DNA from: Plebeiibacterium sediminum
GTDB lineage: Bacteria; Bacteroidota; Bacteroidia; Bacteroidales; Marinilabiliaceae
DNA length: 42,430 bases
Direction of reading: 5' to 3'
NCBI RefSeq assembly: GCF_026013605.1
Contig: NZ_JAPDPJ010000054.1
Location: forward strand, 1 to 42,430
The notes below the pieces were generated by a model. It had not been told where the DNA came from and searched no databases. It saw only the letters and a list, made by a program, of their open reading frames with translations. Below are positions 1-7,993 of this stretch, piece by piece (position 1 is the stretch's first letter; each line of letters begins with the position of its first letter). Both the position numbers and the translations under genes were made by a program.

Positions 1-85
1 TCATCTTAGAATAGATGAGAAACGAGCTAAAGAATGACTTTTAGTCATTCAGGTCGCTCAAAACTATGGACTTTCAGTCCATAGT
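1..85. repeat. Cluster of three short hairpins (REP-like)
   Basis: Three stem-loops follow each other. The first pairs 1-6 with 13-18 (TCATCT/AGATGA). The second pairs 32-39 with 43-50 (GAATGACT/AGTCATTC, TTT loop). The third pairs 63-72 with 76-85 (ACTATGGACT/AGTCCATAGT, TTC loop). Perfect stems with 3-nt loops resemble REP-type palindromes, and a RAYT gene is present elsewhere in the window. A terminator for a gene left of the window is an alternative, but no long T-run follows. Confidence 0.5.
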
Positions 86-136
86 GGTTTATTTTGCATT
101 TTCATAAATAAATAATACAATAGAAATTACAATTTA

Positions 137-234
137 CCTGAGTTCAATTTAAATTTTAAGTGGGCAATGTGCACATTGTAAAATGGTAATTTTTTATGTG
201 TGCGTTTAATCTAAAAACCTAATTTGAACTCAGG
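137..234. repeat. Inverted-repeat-bounded 98-bp element
   Basis: An exact 11-bp inverted repeat (CCTGAGTTCAA at 137-147, TTGAACTCAGG at 224-234) encloses 76 bp that contain a perfect 14-bp palindrome at 165-178 (CAATGTGCACATTG). It lies just downstream of the minus-strand gene ending at 256. It could be a MITE, a remnant of IS ends, or an unusual 3' structure. There is no coding potential inside. Confidence 0.4.
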
Positions 235-255
235 GTAGTTAAATAATTCATCACT

Positions 256-975
256 TTATTGAAGTTTAATATTAATTGTTTCTGTATTTGCTACATAAGA
301 AGAGCTTGTAATTTCATTAAATCTATTCATCTTATCTGCACTCTTTAATTCATAACCAGCTTTTTCATATACACGGGCCTGCCAAAAAATAATAGATGGT
401 TCTTGTGGTTGGTATTTATTGGCAGTTTCTAAATATCTTATTGCTTTTTCGAATTGTCTTGCAGATTTTTTAGCAGCTTGATCCTGAGTTAAATTATATC
501 TTATACTTGTGTACTCTGCTAATTGAAATTTAGATAAACCACGCTCTAAGTTCATATTTGCTAAGTCTTTAAGTGAAGGTAAGTTCGGATCTGTGAAGTT
601 TATATGAACTTCTTTTTCCATAGCAACAGGTTTACCGTTTACATGACCTGGCATCCATAAGCCTGATGATTTTTCAAGACAAGCAGTAACTTCTCTGTCT
701 GTACTTTTTGATACAGAATTTAAAATACTGATATTTGAAACAGATCCGTCATCATTGATTGTAAACAATGCAACAACAACACCAGCCTCAAGATTTTCGT
801 TGTTGATGTTTGTATTAATAAATTGGTTCATTTTAGAGCTGTTATCATCATAATTTACATCTTGCGATCCGATGAAATAAGGAGAAGTAACAACGGTTTC
901 AGTTAATTGTCTGTTTTGTGAAAATGCAAATACTGAAATCAATAAAGCTGTGAGTAATAATCCATATTTTTTCAT
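256..975 (-). CDS. Exported TonB C-terminal-domain/TPR protein (paralogue 1)
   Basis: A 239-residue protein with a signal peptide (Lys-Lys, hydrophobic run, cleavage near AFSQ at residues 17-20). A TonB_C-like domain follows at about residues 60-130, with the typical 'V.LFTINDDGSVSNI' strand, a Trp-Met-Pro-Gly turn and 'GKPVAMEKEVHINF'. A helical TPR-like segment ('AIRYLETANKYQPQEPSIIFWQARVYEKAG') lies at about 175-215. There is no membrane anchor beyond the signal peptide, so it is probably periplasmic rather than a true ExbB-coupled energy transducer. It is a clear paralogue of the gene at 2106-2846 in length, domain order and the IIFWQA motif. A 16-bp inverted repeat 101 bp upstream is shared with that paralogue. 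Domain assignment is good; the cellular role is unknown. Confidence 0.75.
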   Translation of the reverse strand: MKKYGLLLTALLISVFAFSQNRQLTETVVTSPYFIGSQDVNYDDNSSKMNQFINTNINNENLEAGVVVALFTINDDGSVSNISILNSVSKSTDREVTACLEKSSGLWMPGHVNGKPVAMEKEVHINFTDPNLPSLKDLANMNLERGLSKFQLAEYTSIRYNLTQDQAAKKSARQFEKAIRYLETANKYQPQEPSIIFWQARVYEKAGYELKSADKMNRFNEITSSSYVANTETINIKLQ

Positions 976-1070
976 GACATATAAGTATTAAAAATTTGTA
1001 TTGTAACATTAAAAATGGGTTAACTATGTTTCTTAATTCCTATATAAAAATAATAACAGACCCGTAAATC

Positions 1071-1091
1071 GTCTATACTTATATATGAGTA
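1071..1091. promoter_or_regulatory. Candidate LuxR/NarL-type operator, site A
   Basis: TACTTATATATGAGTA at 1076-1091 is an imperfect 7-2-7 inverted repeat preceded by GTCTA. The 21-bp block matches 18 of 21 bases of the block at 3076-3096. It lies about 100 bp upstream of the paralogue-1 start, just as site B lies upstream of paralogue 2. The arrangement fits NarL/FixJ-type HTH dimers in general. Binding by the PAS-LuxR protein encoded between the two sites is inferred. Confidence 0.5.
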
Positions 1092-1189
1092 TACTTTTTT
1101 TAATGTTCATTATATCAAATAGCTACTAAATTACAAATCGCTTTAATTAACATATATTAACAAATAAAATCCATTTGTTTAACAGTATG

Positions 1190-1966
1190 TTATTCCTTAA
1201 TAAGATGGTTTGAAATAGAATAAGCAATTAATTCAGCTGTGTTACATAAGTGAGATTTTGAGAGCATCTTTCTGCGGTGGGTGTCAACAGTGTGTTTACT
1301 AATATTAAGCATAGTACCTATTTCATTACTACTCTTGCCCATAGCCAACAATGCCAGAATTTCCTTTTCTCTTTTTGTAAATACCGATGAAAGTTCAGTT
1401 AGCTCTTCATCTGGAAAACAAAAACAAGTATTGTCGCCATTGTTAGTGTAGTTAAATTCAATTTTCAGACTTTCTTTAATATGTGATATGTCCGTATTAA
1501 AAGATAAAGTTTGAAAACTATGCTTCTCTTCTCCTTTTTTGAATAAGCAATTTTGATTTAAGAGTCTGATGTAGTGTCCATCTTTGTGTCGAATTCTAAA
1601 GTCCATAGAAGTGATGCTTCTGAAAGGTTTTAGGTTGTCAATATCCGTAATAACGAATTCGCACATTTTTTTTGTAGCCAGCAATACCACAGGATAATCT
1701 TCGGGGTGAATATAACTGTAGAGTCTTTTCAGTGTTAATTCTTCAGGATGGTATCCTAAAATATTAGAGATGTTATGGGACGTAAAAAAGAGTTTAAATT
1801 GTGGGAATTGTATTATATGGTAGAACTGATTATCCAAACAAATTAAATTTTGCAGTTCTTTATAATCAGCTTGCGGTTTATTTAGCAGATGGTTACCATC
1901 TGTTGTACCTGATAGTTTTTCAACTAAGTGTACTAAATCATTAAATGAAAATTCATATTCAGACAT
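1190..1966 (-). CDS. PAS-domain LuxR-family transcriptional regulator
   Basis: 258 residues. A PAS fold with PAC extension spans about residues 45-165 ('ILGYHPEELTLKRLYSYIHPEDYP' is the classic PAS helix-loop, and 'MDFRIRHKDGHYIRLL' the later strands). A C-terminal LuxR/GerE helix-turn-helix covers about residues 190-255 ('FTKREKEILALLAMGKSSNEI', 'ISKHTVDTHRRKM'). There is no receiver domain, signal peptide or membrane segment, so it is a one-component cytoplasmic regulator whose PAS ligand is unknown. It sits between two paralogous TonB_C/TPR genes on the same strand. It has its own upstream half-site TACTCAA at 1994-2000, suggesting local control and perhaps autoregulation (inference). Confidence 0.85.
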   Translation of the reverse strand: MSEYEFSFNDLVHLVEKLSGTTDGNHLLNKPQADYKELQNLICLDNQFYHIIQFPQFKLFFTSHNISNILGYHPEELTLKRLYSYIHPEDYPVVLLATKKMCEFVITDIDNLKPFRSITSMDFRIRHKDGHYIRLLNQNCLFKKGEEKHSFQTLSFNTDISHIKESLKIEFNYTNNGDNTCFCFPDEELTELSSVFTKREKEILALLAMGKSSNEIGTMLNISKHTVDTHRRKMLSKSHLCNTAELIAYSISNHLIKE

Positions 1967-1993
1967 CTTAAACCGCTATTAAAATATTAAAGA

Positions 1994-2008
1994 TACTCAA
2001 GTGAGATA
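1994..2008. promoter_or_regulatory. Possible operator, site C (imperfect)
   Basis: TACTCAAGTGAGATA lies 28 bp upstream of the PAS-LuxR start. Its left half TACTCAA is identical to the left half of site B, but the right half has an extra base and the symmetry is poorer. It is a candidate autoregulatory site only. Confidence 0.3.
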
Positions 2009-2054
2009 TCGATGTCAATTATTTGTCGGGTATTTTAAAGGGATAGAAATAAAA

Positions 2055-2079
2055 AAAAATCCGGGAACTCCGGATTTTT
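2055..2079 (-). terminator. Rho-independent terminator of the 2106-2846 gene
   Basis: Stem AAAAATCCGG (2055-2064) pairs with CCGGATTTTT (2070-2079) around a GAACT loop. Read on the minus strand it is followed by a run of T. It separates the paralogue-2 transcript from the regulator gene. Confidence 0.8.
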
Positions 2080-2105
2080 CAATTCATTATTAAAATAGAA
2101 CTTGA

Positions 2106-2846
2106 TTATATGTATACGTTAATTACTTCAGTGGTTACATATTTAGCACTTTCAACCAATTCATCAAAATCTAGTAATTTTAAATCTCTCATTAAATCGT
2201 CGCCAAGTTTTTCATATGTTTTTGCTTGCCAAAAAATAATTTGAGCTTCTTCAGGTCTAAGAGATTCTGCTTTATTAAATCTGTTTAAAGCAGTATGATA
2301 TTTTCTGTCAGATCTTTTTAAACGTACTTCATCACTTAAGAAAGGATCGCTTTCACATTGCTCCGCTTTATAGAATTTTCTAATTCCTTTGGTAGAGTAG
2401 TATATAGCTTGTTCTTCCAAAGCAGGACTGTTTTCATCAGAAAATGCAATTACAACTCTTTTTTCCATTTGAACAGGAACGCCATCTTTTGAACCAGGTA
2501 TCCATTTTCCTGAGGTTGATTTAATACTTTCTATTACCTCATTATCATTTGTATAAGAAACAGAATTTCGAACAATAAAATTCTCTAAGGAGCCATCTTC
2601 ATTTACGGTAAAATCAATAACAACAGTTCCTTCCTGAAATTCTGTATATTCAGCTTGAACCTTATTTGATAAATCCTGATATAAGAATTTACTAATAGGA
2701 TTAATCATGTCCTTTGTATTTTCTACTCCATAAACCGGACCGGAATATTTAGGTGCTCTAACAATAACTTCTTCATAATTGTATACCTGAGCCATGCTTA
2801 TCAGAGAGAATACAATCAATACAGTAAATAATAAAACCCTTTTCAT
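2106..2846 (-). CDS. Exported TonB C-terminal-domain/TPR protein (paralogue 2)
   Basis: 246 residues with an N-terminal signal peptide (MKRVLLFTVLIVFSLISMAQ, cleaved near residue 20). The TonB_C-like domain is at about residues 70-135 ('GTVVIDFTVNEDGSLENFIV', 'KWIPGSKDGVPVQMEKRVVIAF'), followed by a helical TPR-like region ('ALNRFNKAESLRPEEAQIIFWQAKTYEKLGDD'). Same architecture as the 256-975 gene, so probably an old duplication. Its own terminator lies at 2055-2079. A 16-bp perfect palindrome shared with the paralogue lies 235 bp upstream of the start. Function unknown; probably a periplasmic protein-interaction module. Confidence 0.75.
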   Translation of the reverse strand: MKRVLLFTVLIVFSLISMAQVYNYEEVIVRAPKYSGPVYGVENTKDMINPISKFLYQDLSNKVQAEYTEFQEGTVVIDFTVNEDGSLENFIVRNSVSYTNDNEVIESIKSTSGKWIPGSKDGVPVQMEKRVVIAFSDENSPALEEQAIYYSTKGIRKFYKAEQCESDPFLSDEVRLKRSDRKYHTALNRFNKAESLRPEEAQIIFWQAKTYEKLGDDLMRDLKLLDFDELVESAKYVTTEVINVYI

Positions 2847-3075
2847 AATGTATAGTTTATAGTTTTTTTAATATGGAGGCTTTTAAACTTTAAGACTCCT
2901 GGAAAATAAAAGAAATCCTTTTGCCCATTCAGATTTCTAGTAAGTTGAACGTATGCTTATGCATAAAAATCTCAAGAGTTAAAAAGGTTATGTTGGTAAG
3001 GTTTTTTAATAGTGATACTAAGTTGAATCAGGTTTTTAAAACAACAGCACTAAGTTAATTCCATATTAAGCAGTA

Positions 3076-3096
3076 GTCTATACTCAAATTTGAGTA
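3076..3096. promoter_or_regulatory. Candidate LuxR/NarL-type operator, site B
   Basis: TACTCAAATTTGAGTA (3081-3096) is a perfect 16-bp palindrome of 7-2-7 form. With the preceding GTCTA it matches site A (1071-1091) at 18 of 21 positions. It is 235 bp upstream of the paralogue-2 start and 132 bp upstream of uvrD, so control of uvrD cannot be excluded. Confidence 0.5.
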
Positions 3097-3193
3097 AATT
3101 CATGTTTTGCATTACGATAGATTGATGGGCTTTTGAAGGAAACATATTTATAGTAATGCATGAAAATGCCTATGGCAGAAAGCAGATTTAATT

Positions 3194-3201
3194 TATCTTT
3201 G
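3194..3201 (+). promoter_or_regulatory. -7 box of uvrD promoter
   Basis: TATCTTTG matches the Bacteroidota TAnnTTTG -7 consensus, 27 bp before the GTG start of uvrD. No clear -33 TTG is visible at the usual distance. Confidence 0.55.
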
Positions 3202-3227
3202 TCAATCTAAAAAAACAGAAAATATTC

Positions 3228-5519
3228 GTGCAAAAATATCTAGATCAATTAAATAGTTCGCAAAGAGAAGCAGTAGTTAACACTTCAGGGCCGTCGTTGG
3301 TTATAGCAGGAGCTGGTTCCGGAAAAACAAGAGTTCTAACATTCAGGATTGCTCACCTATTAACTCAGGGTGTTCCTCCACATCGTATTTTGGCGCTGAC
3401 ATTTACAAATAAAGCAGCCAGAGAAATGAAAGAACGTATTGCATCTATCGTTGGTAATGATATTGCCCGAAACCTTTGGATGGGAACTTTCCACTCTATT
3501 TTTGCCCGAATATTACGAAGTGAAGCGGAACGAATTGGTTATCCTTCTTCTTTTACAATTTATGATACAGCAGATTCTAAAAGTCTAGTTAAGTCCATTG
3601 TTAAGGAGATGAAACTTAACGATAAAGAATATAAGCCAGGTGCTGTGTTAGGAAGAATTTCTGCTGCAAAAAATGATTTGGTAACACCCGCTTCTTATGC
3701 TCGTGATCAGCATCGCATGATGGAGGATCAGGCTACTAAGAAAGGAATGATATATGAGATTTATACTCGCTATATGCGATACTGTTATAAATCAGGAGTG
3801 ATGGATTTTGATGACTTGTTGTTAAATACCAATATACTTTTTCGTGATCATCCGGAAGCATTACAGAAGTATCAGAATATCTTTCAATACATTATGGTAG
3901 ATGAGTATCAGGATACCAATTATTCTCAGTATATCATTATCAAAAAGCTGGCAGAAAAGCACAATAACATATGTGTTGTGGGAGATGATGCTCAAAGTAT
4001 CTATAGCTTTAGGGGTGCGAAAATTGAAAACATACTTAATTTTAGAAATGATTACCCGGGTTATAAGTTATATAAACTGGAACAGAACTATAGATCTACA
4101 CAGACAATAGTAAACGCTGCAAACAGTATTATTGCTAAAAACTCCAAACAAATTAAAAAGGATGTTTTTTCAGAAAAGGATACGGGTAATAAGATCAAAA
4201 TCCATAATGCTATTTCCGATATAGAAGAAGGATATATAGTAATAAATGATATTAAGGAAAAGCATCTCAGACAGAACTACGATTATCAGGATTTTGCAAT
4301 TCTATACAGAACAAATGCGCAGTCGCGTATTTTTGAGGAAGCCTTAAGAAAAGCCTCAATGCCTTATAAAATTTATGGTGGACTAAGTTTCTATCAACGT
4401 AAGGAAATTAAAGATTTATTGGCTTATTGTAGAATTACTGTAAACCCGTCTGATCAGGAAGCGTTAAAGAGGATTATCAATTATCCGGCAAGGGGAATTG
4501 GAAAGACAACTCTTGATAAAATTGAAGCAGCAGCCAGTGCTACGGGAAAAAGTATGTGGGAAATTTTGGTTTCAGTTGAAAATACAAGCAAGTTATTTAA
4601 TGCTGGAACACAGAAGAAATTAAATTCTTTTGTGGGATTAATTTCTGGTTTTAGGGCAGGAGTTAATCAACTTTCGGCTTATGAGTTGGTAACTGAAATA
4701 GCAACTCAAAGTGGTATGATGAAAGAGTTGTATCAGGACAGAACTCCTGAAAGTGTGGCAAGACAAGAAAACGTTCAGGAATTATTAAATGGTATTCAGG
4801 AATTTACCATGAATAAAACGGAAGAAGGGGGAGAAACCGGGTTGGTAAATTTCCTTGAAGAAGTGTCGTTGCTTACAGATCAGGATAATGAATCGGAAGA
4901 CGATATCAATAAAATTACCTTAATGACCATTCACTCCAGCAAAGGTTTGGAGTTTAAAAATGTATATGTTGTTGGTGTTGAGGAAGGCTTATTCCCTTCA
5001 AATATGACAATAGAGAGTGAGCAGGGTGTTGAGGAAGAAAGAAGATTGTTTTATGTTGCTATTACACGTGCAGAGGATAATGCAACAGTTTCGTTTGCCA
5101 GAACAAGATATAAATATGGAGAATCATCATTTTGCAGACCATCCAGATTTATCAATGAAATTGATAGTGAATATATTGAGTTTTCAGGAGATCAGATAAA
5201 AATACCTGCAGTACAAGGAAGATTTTCTGCATCATCTGCACCAAAGAGGTCTTTCGGATCTTCAGATTCACCTTCAAAACCAGGATATAACTTTAAAAAA
5301 GTTAATAGTCATACCGTTCAAAACAGACCTTCTTCGTTAGGTAGCGGATCGGTAGGTAATCTTAAGCCGGGAGTAATAGTAGAACATATACGTTTTGGTA
5401 GAGGTAAAATTGTAAATATTGAAGGTCAAATACCAAATGCAAAAGCTATGGTAGACTTTGATAATGCAGGAGTTAAACAATTATTACTAAAATTTGCCAA
5501 ACTTAAAATTTTGGGTTAG
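3228..5519 (+). CDS. UvrD/PcrA-type superfamily 1A DNA helicase
   Basis: 763 residues, the normal length for PcrA/UvrD. ATP-dependent 3'-5' DNA unwinding in nucleotide excision and mismatch repair, and removal of protein roadblocks. Walker A GAGSGKT is at 28-34, followed by ALTFTNKAAREMKER (Ia), DEYQDTN (II), GDDAQSIYSFRGA (III), LEQNYRST (IV), TIHSSKGLEF (V) and RRLFYVAITRAE (VI). After a Ser/Pro-rich linker the last 50 residues form the Tudor-like C-terminal module ('EHIRFGRGKIVNIEG... VDFDNAG') that in PcrA/UvrD contacts RNA polymerase. The start is GTG at 3228, because the N-terminal 'LDQLNSSQREAV' is the conserved Q-motif region. PcrA and UvrD cannot be told apart here. Confidence 0.95.
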   Translation: MQKYLDQLNSSQREAVVNTSGPSLVIAGAGSGKTRVLTFRIAHLLTQGVPPHRILALTFTNKAAREMKERIASIVGNDIARNLWMGTFHSIFARILRSEAERIGYPSSFTIYDTADSKSLVKSIVKEMKLNDKEYKPGAVLGRISAAKNDLVTPASYARDQHRMMEDQATKKGMIYEIYTRYMRYCYKSGVMDFDDLLLNTNILFRDHPEALQKYQNIFQYIMVDEYQDTNYSQYIIIKKLAEKHNNICVVGDDAQSIYSFRGAKIENILNFRNDYPGYKLYKLEQNYRSTQTIVNAANSIIAKNSKQIKKDVFSEKDTGNKIKIHNAISDIEEGYIVINDIKEKHLRQNYDYQDFAILYRTNAQSRIFEEALRKASMPYKIYGGLSFYQRKEIKDLLAYCRITVNPSDQEALKRIINYPARGIGKTTLDKIEAAASATGKSMWEILVSVENTSKLFNAGTQKKLNSFVGLISGFRAGVNQLSAYELVTEIATQSGMMKELYQDRTPESVARQENVQELLNGIQEFTMNKTEEGGETGLVNFLEEVSLLTDQDNESEDDINKITLMTIHSSKGLEFKNVYVVGVEEGLFPSNMTIESEQGVEEERRLFYVAITRAEDNATVSFARTRYKYGESSFCRPSRFINEIDSEYIEFSGDQIKIPAVQGRFSASSAPKRSFGSSDSPSKPGYNFKKVNSHTVQNRPSSLGSGSVGNLKPGVIVEHIRFGRGKIVNIEGQIPNAKAMVDFDNAGVKQLLLKFAKLKILG

Positions 5520-5675
5520 ATTTGTGGCGATAGCACTGCATGAACTTTTTCACATGGTTACTGCACTTTTTTAACAAACGTTATCCCCATTTCTGAAAGC
5601 ATCGGTATACTTCAGGTGCGTTTCAGCTGAATTTCTTAAAGAAAATAATAAAGAAGTAGGATTTTATAATTAAGT

Positions 5676-6323
5676 ATGGATTATAACTCAAATAGGAAGA
5701 AATTACTTCTACCTGAATATGGGCGACATATTCAGAAGATGGTAGATTACTGTGTTACAATTGAAGATAAAGACGAAAGAACAAGATGTGCCCAATCCAT
5801 TATTGGTAATATGGGAAATATGTTTCCTCATTTACGTGATGTAAACGATTTTAAACACAAACTTTGGGATCATTTGGCTATTATGTCAGATTTTAAACTT
5901 GATATTGAAACACCATTTGACCTTCCTGAAAAGGAAACACTTTATCAACGTCCTAAAAAGTTAGCCTATGATAATGAACGAATCAGATATCGTCATTATG
6001 GCCGCACAATTGAAAAAATGATTGAAAAGGCTGTTGATATGGAAGAAGGAGAATTAAAACATCATCTTCTGTTATTAATAGCAAACAATATGAAAAAGTC
6101 GCTTTTGCAGTGGAATAAAGATTTCCCTGGCGACGAAAGAGTATTCTCTGATATGGTTGAGCTTTCAGGTAATAAATTGGAAATCCCTTCCGATCTAAAA
6201 ATTCCGGAGCAAAGAGAACATCAGAATTACAGCCAAAGCCAAAGTCTAAACCAGAATCAGAATCAGAATCAAAATAGAAATAGGAAGAAGCGTCCGTTTA
6301 AAAGATACGACGATAGAAAATAG
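5676..6323 (+). CDS. DUF4290 family protein
   Basis: 215 residues, soluble, no signal peptide. It matches the Bacteroidota DUF4290 family, which in this phylum often lies directly before murA. The conserved part is the N-terminal 'LLPEYGRHIQKMVDYC... IEDKDERTRCAQSIIGNMGNM' and the related second segment 'RYRHYGRTIEKMIEKAVDMEEGE', so the protein looks like two similar helical halves. The tail (about 180-215) is low-complexity Gln/Asn (NQNQNQNQN) followed by a strongly basic RKKRPFKR stretch, encoded by a short CAGAAT repeat. The 29-bp gap to murA suggests co-transcription. Biochemical function unknown. Confidence 0.8.
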   Translation: MDYNSNRKKLLLPEYGRHIQKMVDYCVTIEDKDERTRCAQSIIGNMGNMFPHLRDVNDFKHKLWDHLAIMSDFKLDIETPFDLPEKETLYQRPKKLAYDNERIRYRHYGRTIEKMIEKAVDMEEGELKHHLLLLIANNMKKSLLQWNKDFPGDERVFSDMVELSGNKLEIPSDLKIPEQREHQNYSQSQSLNQNQNQNQNRNRKKRPFKRYDDRK

Positions 6324-6352
6324 AATCAAATTGAAATAATCTACATACAAAG

Positions 6353-7666
6353 ATGTATTGTTTTGAAATTGAAGGGGGTCATAAGCTTTCTGGCGAAATA
6401 ACTCCACAAGGGGCGAAGAACGAAGCACTTCAGGTAATTTGTGCTACACTTTTATCAAAAGAAGAAATTACCATTACTAATATTCCGGATATCGTAGATG
6501 TAAACAACCTTATTAATCTTCTATCAGATATAGGTGTTGTAGTAAATAGAATATCAAAAGATAAATGCTCTTTTAAAGCAGAGAATATTGATCTGGAGTA
6601 TCTTCAATCAAAAGATTTTAGAAAAAAAGCGTCTTCATTGCGTGGTTCAATTATGATAATGGGACCCTTGTTGGCCAGGTTTGGAAAAGCATATTTTCCG
6701 AAGCCGGGTGGCGATAAGATAGGAAGACGTCGACTAGATACTCACTTTATCGGATTTGAAAAATTAGGAGCTAAATTTCATTATAATCCACACGAAATAT
6801 TTTATAGTGTAGAAGCTGATCAGCTTAAAGGTTGTTACATGCTTTTAGATGAAGCTTCTGTTACCGGAACTGCCAATATTGTAATGGCTGCAGTGTTAAC
6901 TCCTGGAAAAACCAGTATCTATAATGCTGCCTGTGAACCATATTTACAGCAACTTTGTAAAATGATGGTTAGCATGGGAGCCAAAATAGATGGAATAGGC
7001 TCTAATTTACTTCATATAGAAGGCGTTGAGACTCTTGCAGGTTGTAACCATCGAATTCTGCCAGATATGATTGAAATTGGCAGTTTTATTGGAATGGCTG
7101 CCATGACAGGGTCGGAGATAACTATTAAGGATACTGCATACGATGAATTAGGTATTATTCCGGATTCATTCAGAAGAATGGGAATTAAGCTTGAAAGAAG
7201 GGGAGATGATATTTATATTCCTGAACAGGATTCATATGAAATAGAAACCTTTATTGACGGATCAATAATGACCATTGCAGATGCTCCATGGCCAGGATTA
7301 ACACCGGATTTATTAAGTGTTTTCCTTGTTATTGCAACACAGGCTAAAGGTAGTGTTCTAATTCATCAGAAGATGTTTGAAAGTCGCTTGTTTTTTGTAG
7401 ATAAGTTGATTGATATGGGAGCAAGAATTATCTTGTGTGATCCACATAGGGCAACCGTTATTGGATTAAATAAAGAAACGATGTTACGAGGTACAACTTT
7501 AACATCACCAGATATTCGTGCCGGAGTAGCTCTTTTGATTGCAGCTTTATCTGCTAAAGGTAAGAGTGTTATACAAAATATTAATCAGATTGACAGGGGG
7601 TATGAAAATATCGATATCCGACTTCAAAAACTTGGGGCAAGAATAAAAAGAGTAAATTCTAAATAG
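6353..7666 (+). CDS. murA: UDP-N-acetylglucosamine 1-carboxyvinyltransferase
   Basis: 437 residues, standard MurA length. Transfers enolpyruvate from PEP to UDP-GlcNAc, the first committed step of peptidoglycan synthesis, in the cytoplasm. The opening 'GGHKLSGEITPQGAKNEAL' carries the conserved K-N substrate pair. The repeated inside-out alpha/beta folds follow ('DASVTGTANIVMAA'-like segment at about 165-175, 'TSPDIRAGVALLIAAL' near 380). The active-site loop reads PKPGGDKIGRRRLD: Asp121 stands where E. coli-type enzymes have the fosfomycin-alkylated Cys. Such Asp enzymes are active but predicted fosfomycin-insensitive. It lies behind DUF4290 and ends at a terminator (7690-7728). Confidence 0.95.
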   Translation: MYCFEIEGGHKLSGEITPQGAKNEALQVICATLLSKEEITITNIPDIVDVNNLINLLSDIGVVVNRISKDKCSFKAENIDLEYLQSKDFRKKASSLRGSIMIMGPLLARFGKAYFPKPGGDKIGRRRLDTHFIGFEKLGAKFHYNPHEIFYSVEADQLKGCYMLLDEASVTGTANIVMAAVLTPGKTSIYNAACEPYLQQLCKMMVSMGAKIDGIGSNLLHIEGVETLAGCNHRILPDMIEIGSFIGMAAMTGSEITIKDTAYDELGIIPDSFRRMGIKLERRGDDIYIPEQDSYEIETFIDGSIMTIADAPWPGLTPDLLSVFLVIATQAKGSVLIHQKMFESRLFFVDKLIDMGARIILCDPHRATVIGLNKETMLRGTTLTSPDIRAGVALLIAALSAKGKSVIQNINQIDRGYENIDIRLQKLGARIKRVNSK

Positions 7667-7689
7667 TAAAATTAATAAATATTAACAAA

Positions 7690-7728
7690 GAGGCTGTTGT
7701 ACAAGTTAAAACGTACAATGGCCTTTTT
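7690..7728 (+). terminator. Rho-independent terminator of murA
   Basis: AGGCTGTTGTAC (7691-7702) pairs with GTACAATGGCCT (7713-7724), two wobble pairs included, followed by a T-run. Confidence 0.8.
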
Positions 7729-7845
7729 TCATTTTAGTATATTTTATAATGGATACAGATAGGTGTTAGGGCTTTTATGTTCTGTTAACATTTGGTCAGA
7801 ATCGACTAAAATAATAATCATTTTCGACTTTTCAAAAGAATTAGT

Positions 7846-7877
7846 TTTGTTTTTTACTGTTTTGTGACATATTTTTG
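7846..7877 (+). promoter_or_regulatory. Bacteroidota-type promoter of the thioredoxin-like gene
   Basis: TTTG (7846-7849), 20 bp, then TATTTTTG (7870-7877). This is a full match to the -33/-7 arrangement. It implies a leader of about 110 nt before the ATG at 7994. Confidence 0.6.
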
Positions 7878-7940
7878 CCCATCGTTTTCCTAACATTTGT
7901 CATGAAAACGGAAGTGTTGGTCTAAATAAAGACGAACCGT

Positions 7941-7966
7941 ATCGCAAAAATCATAAACTTTGCGAT
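7941..7966 (+). promoter_or_regulatory. Leader hairpin next to the start region
   Basis: ATCGCAAA (7941-7948) and TTTGCGAT (7959-7966) form a perfect 8-bp stem with a 10-nt loop, 27 nt upstream of the ATG at 7994. No T-run follows, so it is not a terminator. A translational control element or protein-binding site is possible. Confidence 0.4.
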
Positions 7967-7993
7967 GTGATTATAAACCAAAATTGTGTGTGT

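Larger units (their letters stand above)
2847..3227. other. Divergent intergenic region
   Basis: 381 bp between the minus-strand TonB_C/TPR gene and uvrD. It holds operator-like site B (3076-3096) and a uvrD -7 box (3194-3201). I see no RNA gene, terminator or further ORF in it. Confidence 0.6.
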
